Counted from the first letter of the stretch, positions 1-5,983 are shown. The stretch is 6,705 nucleotides of DNA from Bacteroidales bacterium UBA2030 (GCA_002332755.1 DDBO01000105.1:1-6705), one strand, 5' to 3'. Program-made: numbers and translations. Notes: generated from the sequence alone by a model not told the origin.

Positions 1-1
1 G

Positions 2-349
2 TGGAGAAACATTCACTTTGCCGTGTGGATCACTGCATTTTTGTTTAGCATTATGCATCTCTCATTTTCCGGATTACTACCTCGTTTAATGCTCGGAGTA
101 ATTTTCGGATATCTTTTTTATTTTACCGGCAATATTTGGCTCCCCATAGCAGCTCATTTTTTAAATAATTCCATGGCTCTTTTGGCCGCTTTTCTCGAGA
201 AAAAAAATTTATCGAACACGCCTTACGAAGATTTTGGGTATTTCAGTAATCCATGGGTAAACTTTCTGAGCATCGCGCTAACCATCATTATCCTGGCCTG
301 GTTTGCCATGAACAAAACCAGAAGGTCCAAAGATGCTATGGAATACTAA
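2..349 (+). CDS. CPBP-family intramembrane metalloprotease, C-terminal part (5' end outside window)
   Basis: The reading frame is open from base 2, so the gene starts upstream of the window; 115 residues and the stop are visible. CPBP (CAAX protease and bacteriocin-processing, also called Abi) proteins are polytopic membrane proteases related to Rce1. Their active site combines an EExxxR motif, an FxxxH motif and an HxxxN motif in separate helices. Two of the three are visible: FSIMH, with its His at bases 56-58, and HFLNN, with its His at 155-157 and Asn at 167-169. The EExxxR helix would lie just upstream of the window. Hydrophobic segments span about visible residues 7-20, 29-42, 45-60 and 84-98, and the tail is basic. 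The internal GTG at 23 could pass for a start, but homologous-looking sequence continues upstream of it, so I treat the gene as truncated only by the window edge. Substrate and role are unknown; relatives range from prenyl-protein processing to bacteriocin self-immunity. Confidence 0.85.
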   Translation, partial: WRNIHFAVWITAFLFSIMHLSFSGLLPRLMLGVIFGYLFYFTGNIWLPIAAHFLNNSMALLAAFLEKKNLSNTPYEDFGYFSNPWVNFLSIALTIIILAWFAMNKTRRSKDAMEY

Positions 350-533
350 ACCTGCGCGAGCAATTCATTCTAAGCTTAATTTGTTGCTTCCTGATGAAAC
401 ATCATCCTACGATTTTCTCATAAGCATTATCCATACACAAATTCAACGATAGTATTTGCTTTTCAGAGTATACGTTAAACCAGGAGGAAAATTCCATTCA
501 TCAAAAATAAAAGCCAGGCAATACGAATGAAAT

Positions 534-560
534 AAAAAAACCCGGGACCAGCCCGGGTTT
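534..560 (-). terminator. Rho-independent terminator of the exbB-exbD operon
   Basis: A perfect 9-bp inverted repeat, AAACCCGGG (538-546) and CCCGGGTTT (552-560), encloses a 5-base loop. Read on the minus strand, the hairpin begins 19 bases after the stop of the second ExbD gene and runs into seven consecutive T (complement of 534-540), the classic intrinsic terminator form. On the plus strand only TTT followed by ATG comes after the stem, so termination of the CPBP transcript here would be weaker, though possible. It marks the end of the operon and shows that no TonB gene follows in the same transcript. Confidence 0.9.
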
Positions 561-579
561 ATGATTTATAGAAAGTAAA

Positions 580-1047
580 CTATTTCTGTACAACGGAACC
601 CTTGCGGGTAGAGTAGTTGATTTTAAAGGCACCCACCTGGCGCAATTCTTGCTTTATATCTGTTATGATACCCATTCGGGTTTCTTCATCCACTTTGAGG
701 GAGGTGGTAAGCAAAGGACGGTCTACTTCGTCGCGTGCTTCACGTTCCCGGGTAATAAACTCACGGATGTCTTTTACGCTCGCAAAAGCATTGTTGAGTT
801 GTATGCGGCTTTCGGTGCCATACTTTTTATCGATGGGCTGGCCAACATAAATAAAACTCACCAATGATTTGCGTTCCAACTTAGACACTTCGGAAGCAAC
901 AGGCACCTTAATCTTAACCAGAAGTGAACTTTCCCTGATGGTAGTAATTACCATAAAAAAGAAGAGGAACATGAAGATAATGTCAGACATACTTCCCGTA
1001 TTAATACCGGGAACAGCGCGTTTACCTTTTTTTGCAAATCTGGCCAT
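580..1047 (-). CDS. exbD: ExbD/TolR-family biopolymer transport protein (second copy)
   Basis: This is a proton-channel partner subunit of 155 residues: a short basic cytoplasmic N-terminus, one transmembrane helix (about residues 19-40) and a periplasmic domain. The family signature is visible as NTGSMSDIIFMFLFFF. Asp22 is the membrane-embedded acid that carries protons in ExbD and TolR (Asp25 in E. coli ExbD). The frame stays open to an ATG at 1068, but the ATG at 1047 is the better start. It is preceded at 8-base spacing by GGAGGAGG, the only strong Shine-Dalgarno in the window, and the residues after it align with family N-termini. With this start the gene begins one base after the stop of the first ExbD, consistent with translational coupling. 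The periplasmic region (about 41-155) is shorter than in the first copy and differs strongly from it, so this is a diverged paralogue rather than a recent duplicate. It is the last gene before the operon terminator. Confidence 0.93.
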   Translation of the reverse strand: MARFAKKGKRAVPGINTGSMSDIIFMFLFFFMVITTIRESSLLVKIKVPVASEVSKLERKSLVSFIYVGQPIDKKYGTESRIQLNNAFASVKDIREFITREREARDEVDRPLLTTSLKVDEETRMGIITDIKQELRQVGAFKINYSTRKGSVVQK

Positions 1048-1048
1048 A

Positions 1049-1624
1049 TTATTTTCCTCCTCCAACATTTTCAGGTTCAGCTTCCGAAATAGCTACAGGA
1101 ATAGCTTTCTGAATGGCGTTGATTTGCTCTTCGCTGGTCAGCTGCGAAAATTTCCTTCCGAAGCGTTGTTGCGAAAGCTCATCACGCAATTCGTTGATGG
1201 CTGCCGTAAGTTCATTTTGAACAGCTACATACATTCTGTATGAAGTACCACGGTCATTTTTGAGAGAAATCACGCCTTTAGAGATTTTCACTTCGCCAAG
1301 TCCGGGAATGTTCTCCACCTTCTTCTCGGGGAGGTCATCCCTGTCATAGGGGTTAGCGAGAAACTCTTTAGCGGCTACCCTCAGTTGGCTGATGTCCATG
1401 GGTCGTCCCTGAACAAGCAAACCATCGTATTTATTCACCAGAACGTTGAAAACATTGCGTTTCTTAACGTCAACATTTTCCTGGTTAGGATCCGGTGGCG
1501 GTGGCAGTTTCCTGATGATACCCATATCCGTGTCGATAGAAGAAGTCAACAGGAAAAAGGTAAGCAGCAGGAACGATATGTCGGCCATCGAACCGGTATT
1601 TAACTGCGGAATTTCGCGTGCCAT
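1049..1624 (-). CDS. exbD: ExbD/TolR-family biopolymer transport protein (first copy, longer)
   Basis: The protein has 191 residues, longer than E. coli ExbD (141). The N-terminus REIPQLNTGSMADISFLLL carries the family motif, with Asp15 as the expected proton-carrying residue at the start of the single transmembrane helix (about 14-31). A proline run (41-44, PPPP) marks entry into the periplasmic domain. That domain includes a region of ExbD type (VNKYDGLLVQGRPMD, about 63-77), a charged insertion around 98-118 and a C-terminal segment with AIPVAISEAEP, which resembles ExbD proteins of Bacteroidota. The last residues are Gly-Gly-Gly-Lys; their GGA codons double as the ribosome binding site of the next gene. 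The ATG at 1624 lies 23 bases after the stop of the small membrane protein and has no Shine-Dalgarno. It should work with the upstream ExbB and the second ExbD in one inner-membrane motor. Confidence 0.94.
   Translation of the reverse strand: MAREIPQLNTGSMADISFLLLTFFLLTSSIDTDMGIIRKLPPPPDPNQENVDVKKRNVFNVLVNKYDGLLVQGRPMDISQLRVAAKEFLANPYDRDDLPEKKVENIPGLGEVKISKGVISLKNDRGTSYRMYVAVQNELTAAINELRDELSQQRFGRKFSQLTSEEQINAIQKAIPVAISEAEPENVGGGK
1053..1063 (-). promoter_or_regulatory. Strong Shine-Dalgarno for the second ExbD, inside the end of the first
   Basis: On the minus strand the sequence reads GGAGGAGGAAAATAATATGG. The GGAGGAGG core lies 8 bases before the ATG at 1047 and overlaps the Gly-Gly-Gly-Lys codons of the first ExbD. 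It decides the start of the second ExbD: the upstream ATG at 1068 would add seven residues and place the Shine-Dalgarno inside the coding sequence. The other genes in the window lack a comparable site. Confidence 0.8.
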
Positions 1625-1647
1625 AAGCGTTTTTTGAATTTAGAGGT

Positions 1648-1974
1648 TTACTTAAACCACTTGGAAACTTCGGTATAGATGGCGGCCAGGAAAATACCGG
1701 CAAAGAGCAGGTAGGTGGCCAAGAGTCCTCCGCCGATTAACTTCGACTGGAAGGGTGAGATGCTATATTTTTCATACAACAGGCCTTGCTCTGCAGGCGA
1801 CAAAGCAATGGCTACTGCAATGATTACAAACAGAACCAATGCCGATAGCAGCCCACCTTTTGCCCTTTGAAAATTGGTAACCATATTGAAAATCGGGAAA
1901 AGTATCATTGAGGCAAGGGCAACTGCAACTAAAGCATAGGTTATGTATAGTCCAATATTGATAATGCTATCCAT
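1648..1974 (-). CDS. Small three-helix membrane protein of the exb operon, function unknown
   Basis: I do not recognise a named family. The 108-residue protein is almost entirely membrane-embedded, with predicted helices at about 8-31, 42-59 and 79-101. The loop between helices 1 and 2 (NFQRAKGG) is basic and the C-terminus (TEVSKWFK) carries lysines. The loop between helices 2 and 3 contains Glu and Tyr residues. By the positive-inside rule this suggests N-terminus outside and C-terminus inside, the same topology as ExbB. It sits 11 bases after the exbB stop and 23 bases before the first exbD, all on one strand, so co-transcription is very likely. An AAGG lies about 7 bases before the ATG. 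From memory, similar small membrane proteins occur at this position in exb clusters of Bacteroidota and are annotated as hypothetical. A role as an accessory or assembly subunit of the motor is an inference from position and topology only. Confidence 0.88.
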   Translation of the reverse strand: MDSIINIGLYITYALVAVALASMILFPIFNMVTNFQRAKGGLLSALVLFVIIAVAIALSPAEQGLLYEKYSISPFQSKLIGGGLLATYLLFAGIFLAAIYTEVSKWFK

Positions 1975-1985
1975 GATAACCTTAC

Positions 1986-2786
1986 TTATTTAGTGTTTTT
2001 GAATTTGATGAGGATGTCGAGGAAGGAGATGGTAGCATCTTCCATTTCGTTGACAATCGACTCAACCTTGGTGAGCAAGTAGTTGTAGAACACCTGGAGA
2101 ATAATTGCTACGATAAGACCGAATACGGTGGTCAACAGAGCGACTTTCATACCTCCAGCTACAACGGTGGGTGAAATGTCGCCGGCAGCTTCAATTGCAT
2201 CAAAAGCCTGCACCATACCTACTACCGTACCCAAGAACCCGAGCATGGGTGCCAATGCGATAAACAAGGTTATCCACGACAAATTATTTTCAAGACGGGC
2301 GGTAAGTACGCTACCATAGGAAACTAAGGATTTCTCAACTACATCCATGCCTTCTTTAAAACGATCGAGACCCTGGAAAAATACACCAGCCACAGGCCCA
2401 CGGGTATTTTTGCAAACTTCTTTAGCAGCTTCAACACCCTGGGTTTCGAGAGCTGACTCAATTTTATTGAGAAGCTTGCGAGTGTCGGTGCTCGACATGT
2501 TAAGATAAATAATTCTTTCAATTACCAGTGCCAGGCCGATGATAAGCACAATCAGAATAGGGGTCATCCAGCCAGCACCACCCTGGATAAACTTTTCTTT
2601 CAAAACCTGATGGAAGGTCTGACTTTCAGGAGCCGGGGTGGCTTCTGGAGCAGCAGTGGTTTGAGCCTGGGCTGCAGAATCAACCTGCGTGGTCCCGGCC
2701 TGAGTAGTATCCTGTGCAATAACGGTATTAACCATACCGAAAGACAGCATTCCTGCAATTGATAACAAGGCAATCAGCTTTTTCAT
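1986..2786 (-). CDS. exbB: MotA/TolQ/ExbB-family proton channel protein with signal peptide and periplasmic linker
   Basis: This is the channel subunit, expected to assemble as a pentamer around an ExbD dimer and to convert proton flow into mechanical work on TonB-like partners. Of 266 residues, 1-24 look like a cleavable signal peptide (MKKLIALLSIAGMLSF, likely cleavage after VIA at 24). A Thr/Ala/Pro/Gln-rich linker without clear structure follows (about 25-55). Membrane helices lie at about 73-91, 169-195 and 209-232, with a cytoplasmic domain between the first two. The family signature is ALAPMLGFLGTVVGMVQAF (178-196), and ALLTTVFGL (216-224) lies in the third helix. Thr187 and Thr219/Thr220 are the polar pore positions expected to face the ExbD Asp. 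The signal peptide would leave the N-terminus in the periplasm, matching ExbB topology. It is the first gene of a four-gene operon; the tRNA-Ser lies 71 bases upstream. The start ATG has no Shine-Dalgarno. TolQ rather than ExbB cannot be excluded from sequence alone. Confidence 0.93.
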   Translation of the reverse strand: MKKLIALLSIAGMLSFGMVNTVIAQDTTQAGTTQVDSAAQAQTTAAPEATPAPESQTFHQVLKEKFIQGGAGWMTPILIVLIIGLALVIERIIYLNMSSTDTRKLLNKIESALETQGVEAAKEVCKNTRGPVAGVFFQGLDRFKEGMDVVEKSLVSYGSVLTARLENNLSWITLFIALAPMLGFLGTVVGMVQAFDAIEAAGDISPTVVAGGMKVALLTTVFGLIVAIILQVFYNYLLTKVESIVNEMEDATISFLDILIKFKNTK

Positions 2787-2857
2787 AAGGCGACGAATTG
2801 GGTTTTTAATGACTAATTTGGTTTGTTTTCGTTTGTTTTAAAAGGTTTCTTTTCTTG

Positions 2858-2945
2858 CGGAGAGAAAGGGATTCGAACCCTTGATACGCTTTTGGCGTAT
2901 ACACACTTTCCAGGCGTGCGCCTTCGACCACTCGGCCATCTCTCC
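2858..2945 (-). tRNA. tRNA-Ser, anticodon GGA
   Basis: The minus strand folds as a complete class II tRNA of 88 bases. The 7-bp acceptor stem pairs GGAGAGA with TCTCTCC, followed by discriminator G. The D-arm contains GCCGAGTGGTCGAAGGC. The anticodon stem pairs CACGC with GTGTG (one G-U pair) around loop CTGGAAA, giving anticodon GGA (bases 2909-2911), which reads UCC and UCU. A long variable arm of 6 bp (ATACGC/GCGTAT) with a CAAAA loop is diagnostic of serine tRNA. The T arm is AAGGG-TTCGAAT-CCCTT. CCA is not encoded, so it must be added after transcription. No terminator follows before exbB, which leaves open that tRNA and exb operon share a transcript. Confidence 0.97.
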
Positions 2946-2957
2946 GTTTTTCAACGC

Positions 2958-2989
2958 AAAAAGGAAAGGTTTATTTCACCTTCCTTTTT
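2958..2989 (-). terminator. Terminator-like hairpin between asparaginase and tRNA-Ser
   Basis: AAAAAGGAAAGG (2958-2969) pairs with CCTTCCTTTTT (2979-2989), leaving one bulged A and a 9-base loop. On the minus strand the hairpin ends in TTTTT followed by G, consistent with intrinsic termination of the TatD-asparaginase transcript about 107 bases after the asparaginase stop. The stem is partly A-T and has a bulge, so it is less certain than the one at 534-560. It also sits only 12 bases upstream of the mature tRNA 5' end. Confidence 0.55.
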
Positions 2990-3096
2990 CAGGGCGCTAA
3001 TTTACAAACATTCACAAAATCTCAAACCTGCTTGGCCTTTATTTTTTTCCAATTCAGTGAACAATTTTTACAACAAACTGATTGTCAGAATAATTG

Positions 3097-4137
3097 CTAA
3101 AGATGTTCAGCACTCATTTCCCCCCGCAAGGGTCGGGTGAGCAGCATTGCAAGCTCTTCTCCACTGTATCCCTCACCCAATAAAAACATCATTTTGGCCA
3201 AAGCTGCTTCGGTAGTAATATCAGCCCCACTGACAACACCCAACTGCCCTAATCGTAAACTGGTCTGATAAAGCCCCTGTTCCACAGCTCCCGATTTGCA
3301 CTGCGTTACATTATAAATTACTATTCCTCTTGCAATGGCCCTTGCAATAGTATCCAGAAATGCCTGATTTGTAGGAGCATTACCTGACCCAAAGGTCTCC
3401 AGGATAACCCCTTTCAACCCTGAAACGCTTAACATAGCCTCAACCATGGCTGGCTCAATACCGGGAAATAACTTCAAAATCATCACCCCTGTGTCTAGTT
3501 TTCGGTGAACTTTCAACTTACGGAAATTGGGTTTCAAAATTTGGTTTCGGTTAAAACGTATGTGAATACCTATTTCAGCCAAAGGGGGATAGTTACCCGA
3601 AAAAAAAGCATCGAAATGCTCGGCATTAAACTTGGTAGTCCGATTGCCTCTTAGCAATTTATTCTCAAAACAAATGGCTACCTCAGGAACAATGGGTGTA
3701 TCGTCTTCATATGCCGTAGCAATTTCTACAGAGGTGATAAAATTTTCCCGCCCGTCACTCCGAATCATGCCCATAGGCAATTGTGAGCCTGTAAGAATTA
3801 CTGGTTTATTAAGGTTTTCGAGCATAAAGCTCAAAACCGATGCAGTGTAGGCCATGGTGTCGGTTCCATGTAAAACCACAAAACCATCATATTTTTCATA
3901 GTTCTCTTCTATTACCTCTGCCAGGCGTACCCAAAAATCCGGGTTCATATCAGATGAGTCGATAAGAGGTGAAAAGGAATAACTGTCGATTCTGCACCTG
4001 AGACTTTCCAGCACAGGCAAATGGCGATACAGATGGTCGAAATCAAAAGGTTCTAAGGCCCCTGTCTCAGCATTACGAATCATGCCGATGGTTCCGCCTG
4101 TATAAATTACGAGAACTGATCTTCTTTCGCTTAACAT
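3097..4137 (-). CDS. ansA: Type I (cytoplasmic) L-asparaginase
   Basis: It hydrolyses L-asparagine to aspartate and ammonia. All expected active-site elements are present in 346 residues. YTGGTIGM (12-19) carries the nucleophile Thr16. DSSD (60-63) supplies the substrate-binding Asp/Ser. HGTDTMAYTAS (90-100) contains the second catalytic Thr92 and Asp93. RGNRTTK (163-169) contains the catalytic Lys169. ETFGSGNAPT (247-256) begins the C-terminal domain. NVTQCKSGAV (276-285) corresponds to the region that includes the allosteric-site cysteine of E. coli AsnA-type enzyme I (AnsA); here it is Cys280. There is no signal peptide, supporting type I rather than the periplasmic type II. Length matches E. 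coli AnsA (about 338) closely. The ATG lies 3 bases after the TatD stop with no Shine-Dalgarno, so the two genes are probably co-transcribed and translationally coupled. I see no evidence for a glutamyl-tRNA amidotransferase (GatD) fusion. Confidence 0.95.
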   Translation of the reverse strand: MLSERRSVLVIYTGGTIGMIRNAETGALEPFDFDHLYRHLPVLESLRCRIDSYSFSPLIDSSDMNPDFWVRLAEVIEENYEKYDGFVVLHGTDTMAYTASVLSFMLENLNKPVILTGSQLPMGMIRSDGRENFITSVEIATAYEDDTPIVPEVAICFENKLLRGNRTTKFNAEHFDAFFSGNYPPLAEIGIHIRFNRNQILKPNFRKLKVHRKLDTGVMILKLFPGIEPAMVEAMLSVSGLKGVILETFGSGNAPTNQAFLDTIARAIARGIVIYNVTQCKSGAVEQGLYQTSLRLGQLGVVSGADITTEAALAKMMFLLGEGYSGEELAMLLTRPLRGEMSAEHL

Positions 4138-4140
4138 GAT

Positions 4141-4911
4141 TTAGATGAATTGAAACAATCTTTGAGCATTTTGTGTAGTGATAGCTGAGACCTCCTCAGC
4201 TGAGATATTCCAAATAACTGCCAGATGCTGCAACACTAAATTCAACCAGGATGGTTCATTTCGCTTTCCCCGAAAATGAACCGGAGGCAAATAGGGTGCA
4301 TCTGTTTCCACTACTACACGGTCCCTTCGAACATTCCTGATGATTTCCGGCAGGTTCGATTTTTTATAGGTAAGCGGCCCACCGATTCCCAGGAAAAAAC
4401 CCATATCTATGGCTTTGCTCGCCTCCTCAGCCGTTCCACTGAAACAGTGAAAAACTCCTGTAAGGTTTTTTATGGAATGTTTTGCAAGCAAATCCAAAAT
4501 ATGCCCCATCGAATTGCGGCTATGAATGACCAGCGGAACACCCATTGAAGCAGCCCATCGGGCTTGTGTGAGAAAGGCATCTTCCTGTTCCTTGATATAA
4601 GTTGTGTCCCAATACAAATCTATTCCGACTTCACCTATTGCTAAATACTTATTCTCAGCCAGATATCTTTCTACAACTTTTAACTCTTCCTGGTAACCTT
4701 CCCTGACACTGGTTGGGTGGAGTCCCATCATGGGAATCATGAATCCATCAGAAAGCCGGCAAATCTCAAGCATTCTATCATGGGTGCGGCTATCAATGGC
4801 AGGGCATAATATTTTCGATACCCCTGCATCCATTGCACGAGCCAAGACCTGTTCTCTATCTACATCAAATTCTTCAAGATACAGGTGACAATGCGTATCT
4901 ATGATTTTCAT
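4141..4911 (-). CDS. tatD: TatD-family metal-dependent hydrolase (putative DNase)
   Basis: This is a TIM-barrel amidohydrolase-superfamily enzyme; characterised relatives are metal-dependent 3'-5' exonucleases acting on DNA or RNA, and some cleave D-aminoacyl-tRNA. Its 256 residues match the family length. The metal ligands are visible in order: His7 and His9 in DTHCHL, Glu94 in IGEVGID, His130 in VIHSRN, His155 in FHCFSG and Asp204 in ETDAPYLPP. The last motif is diagnostic for TatD/YcfH/YjjV proteins. The ATG at 4911 puts DTHCHL at residues 5-10, the usual distance from the N-terminus, so the start is firm. It is the first gene of a pair with asparaginase. A TAACTTTG promoter-type element ends only 4 bases before the ATG, so the mRNA may be nearly leaderless. 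Which TatD subfamily it belongs to (TatD or YcfH-like) cannot be settled by eye. Confidence 0.95.
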   Translation of the reverse strand: MKIIDTHCHLYLEEFDVDREQVLARAMDAGVSKILCPAIDSRTHDRMLEICRLSDGFMIPMMGLHPTSVREGYQEELKVVERYLAENKYLAIGEVGIDLYWDTTYIKEQEDAFLTQARWAASMGVPLVIHSRNSMGHILDLLAKHSIKNLTGVFHCFSGTAEEASKAIDMGFFLGIGGPLTYKKSNLPEIIRNVRRDRVVVETDAPYLPPVHFRGKRNEPSWLNLVLQHLAVIWNISAEEVSAITTQNAQRLFQFI

Positions 4912-4915
4912 GGCG

Positions 4916-4923
4916 CAAAGTTA
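4916..4923 (-). promoter_or_regulatory. Candidate Bacteroidota -7 element for tatD-ansA
   Basis: Read on the minus strand this is TAACTTTG, a full match to the Bacteroidota -7 consensus TAnnTTTG. Only 4 bases (GCGCC region) separate it from the TatD ATG, so transcription would begin at or within a few bases of the start codon. I see no TTTG at the usual -33 distance. A six-base consensus is expected about three times by chance in a window of this size on two strands, so position is the main support. Confidence 0.45.
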
Positions 4924-4971
4924 CAATTCCCATCCAAGCTCTGCTATGCACCACAAAACACCTGCTTCTTT

Positions 4972-4979
4972 TACTTTTG
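4972..4979 (+). promoter_or_regulatory. Candidate Bacteroidota -7 element for the glycosyltransferase
   Basis: TACTTTTG matches TAnnTTTG and lies 14 bases before the ATG at 4994, giving a leader of about 5-10 bases. It lies downstream of the alternative ATG at 4901, which therefore would not be on this transcript. No clear -33 element is visible. It is about 50 bases from the divergent tatD element. Confidence 0.5.
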
Positions 4980-4993
4980 TGAAAAAATTAGCC

Positions 4994-5983
4994 ATGAAAA
5001 TACTATTGCTGCGCTTCAGCTCAATTGGCGACATTGTATTGACAACTCCAGTCATTCGATGCCTGCATCAACAATTGCCCCAGGCTGAAATCCATTACCT
5101 GACACGCAGCACTTATACTCCACTCCTCAGATACAATCCTCATATTCATAAAGTTTGGGAGTTTGAAAAAAACCTCAGTGAAGTAATCAGCCAATTACGG
5201 TGGGAAAATTTCGATTTCATCGCTGACCTTCACTGCAATTGGCGAAGCTACAGGCTAAGGATGGCTCTTCGGCGACCATCCTCCGGTTTCCCCAAGCTTA
5301 ATGCAAAAAAATGGTTGTTGGTAAACACACGTATCAACCTGCTTCCCGACATTCATGTGGTTGACAGGTATTTTATGGCCGTAACAAAACTGGGTATTAC
5401 AAACGACGCTCAGGGAATTGAATTATTTATTCCTCCTGACGAGACCTTACGCTCTGAAGGTCTTCCAGAACAGTTGCAGCAAGGATTCATAGCCCTTGTG
5501 GTGGGAGCCAAACATCCTACAAAACAAATCCCCGAATCGCTGGCCATTTCCATTGTTGAGCGGCTCCCACTCCCTGTAATGCTATTAGGAGGAAAGGAAG
5601 ATCATGCCAAGGCTGAAAGCATCGTAAAACATGTAGGCAATAAAGCAGTAAATGCCTGCGGGAAATACTCCTTGCTGCAATCGGCCTCGGCACTCAGTCT
5701 TTCCCGACTGGTGATTACGGGCGATACAGGACTAATGCATATGGCAGCGGCATTTCGCAAGCCCATGATTGTTTTATGGGGGAATACCGTCCCAGCCTTC
5801 GGCATGGGACCTTACTTACCGGCATATTCTGATAAACTCGTTTGGCATGCCGAAGTAAATAACCTTCCCTGCCGGCCCTGTAGCAAGCTGGGTTTTCCCC
5901 AATGCCCCAGAGGCCATTTTAAATGTATGCTTAATCACTCTGCAGAGGAAATTGCGGAAAAGGCGAGGAAGATGATTTTTTAA
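4994..5983 (+). CDS. Glycosyltransferase family 9 (heptosyltransferase-like)
   Basis: GT9 enzymes are GT-B fold sugar transferases that build lipopolysaccharide core or related glycans at the inner face of the membrane; known members use ADP-heptose. With the ATG at 4994 the protein has 329 residues and begins MKILLLRFSSIGDIVLTTP, the canonical GT9 N-terminus, with Asp13 at the catalytic-base position. The C-terminal nucleotide-sugar half shows VVGAKHPTKQIP (169-180), LLGGKEDHA (197-205) and GDTGLMHMAAA (243-253), followed by KPMIVLWGN. A cysteine group (Cys293, 296, 304, 311) near the C-terminus resembles the CxPC...CP...CM pattern common in many GT9 proteins. The frame is open to an ATG at 4901, but those 31 extra residues are not GT9-like, overlap the tatD 5' end and precede the promoter element at 4972. 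The sugar and acceptor are unknown; no other polysaccharide genes are adjacent, so I give no waa symbol. Confidence 0.93.
   Translation: MKILLLRFSSIGDIVLTTPVIRCLHQQLPQAEIHYLTRSTYTPLLRYNPHIHKVWEFEKNLSEVISQLRWENFDFIADLHCNWRSYRLRMALRRPSSGFPKLNAKKWLLVNTRINLLPDIHVVDRYFMAVTKLGITNDAQGIELFIPPDETLRSEGLPEQLQQGFIALVVGAKHPTKQIPESLAISIVERLPLPVMLLGGKEDHAKAESIVKHVGNKAVNACGKYSLLQSASALSLSRLVITGDTGLMHMAAAFRKPMIVLWGNTVPAFGMGPYLPAYSDKLVWHAEVNNLPCRPCSKLGFPQCPRGHFKCMLNHSAEEIAEKARKMIF

Noticed and set aside
483..495. AGGAGGAAA Shine-Dalgarno-like sequence on the plus strand
   Set aside because: No usable start codon with an open frame follows; ATT CAT CAA AAA TAA closes at once.
869..1243. Plus-strand open frame of 124 codons
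   Set aside because: It is a shadow of both ExbD genes on the opposite strand, with no domain or start signal.
1485..1703. Minus-strand open frame of 72 codons
   Set aside because: It lies out of frame across the first ExbD and the end of the small membrane protein, both of which have clear family or operon support.
2404..2412. TATTTTTG (plus strand), a match to the -7 consensus inside exbB
   Set aside because: It is antisense within a well-supported gene and no plus-strand gene follows; a chance match is the simplest reading.
2823..3140. Plus-strand open frame of 105 codons with GEKGIRTLDTLLAYTH
   Set aside because: It runs antisense through tRNA-Ser; this peptide is the translation of the tRNA complement, a familiar source of spurious hypothetical proteins.
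4615..4622. TAGATTTG (minus strand), a match to the -7 consensus inside tatD
   Set aside because: It is inside a coding sequence far from any start, and matches to this short consensus are expected by chance in the window.
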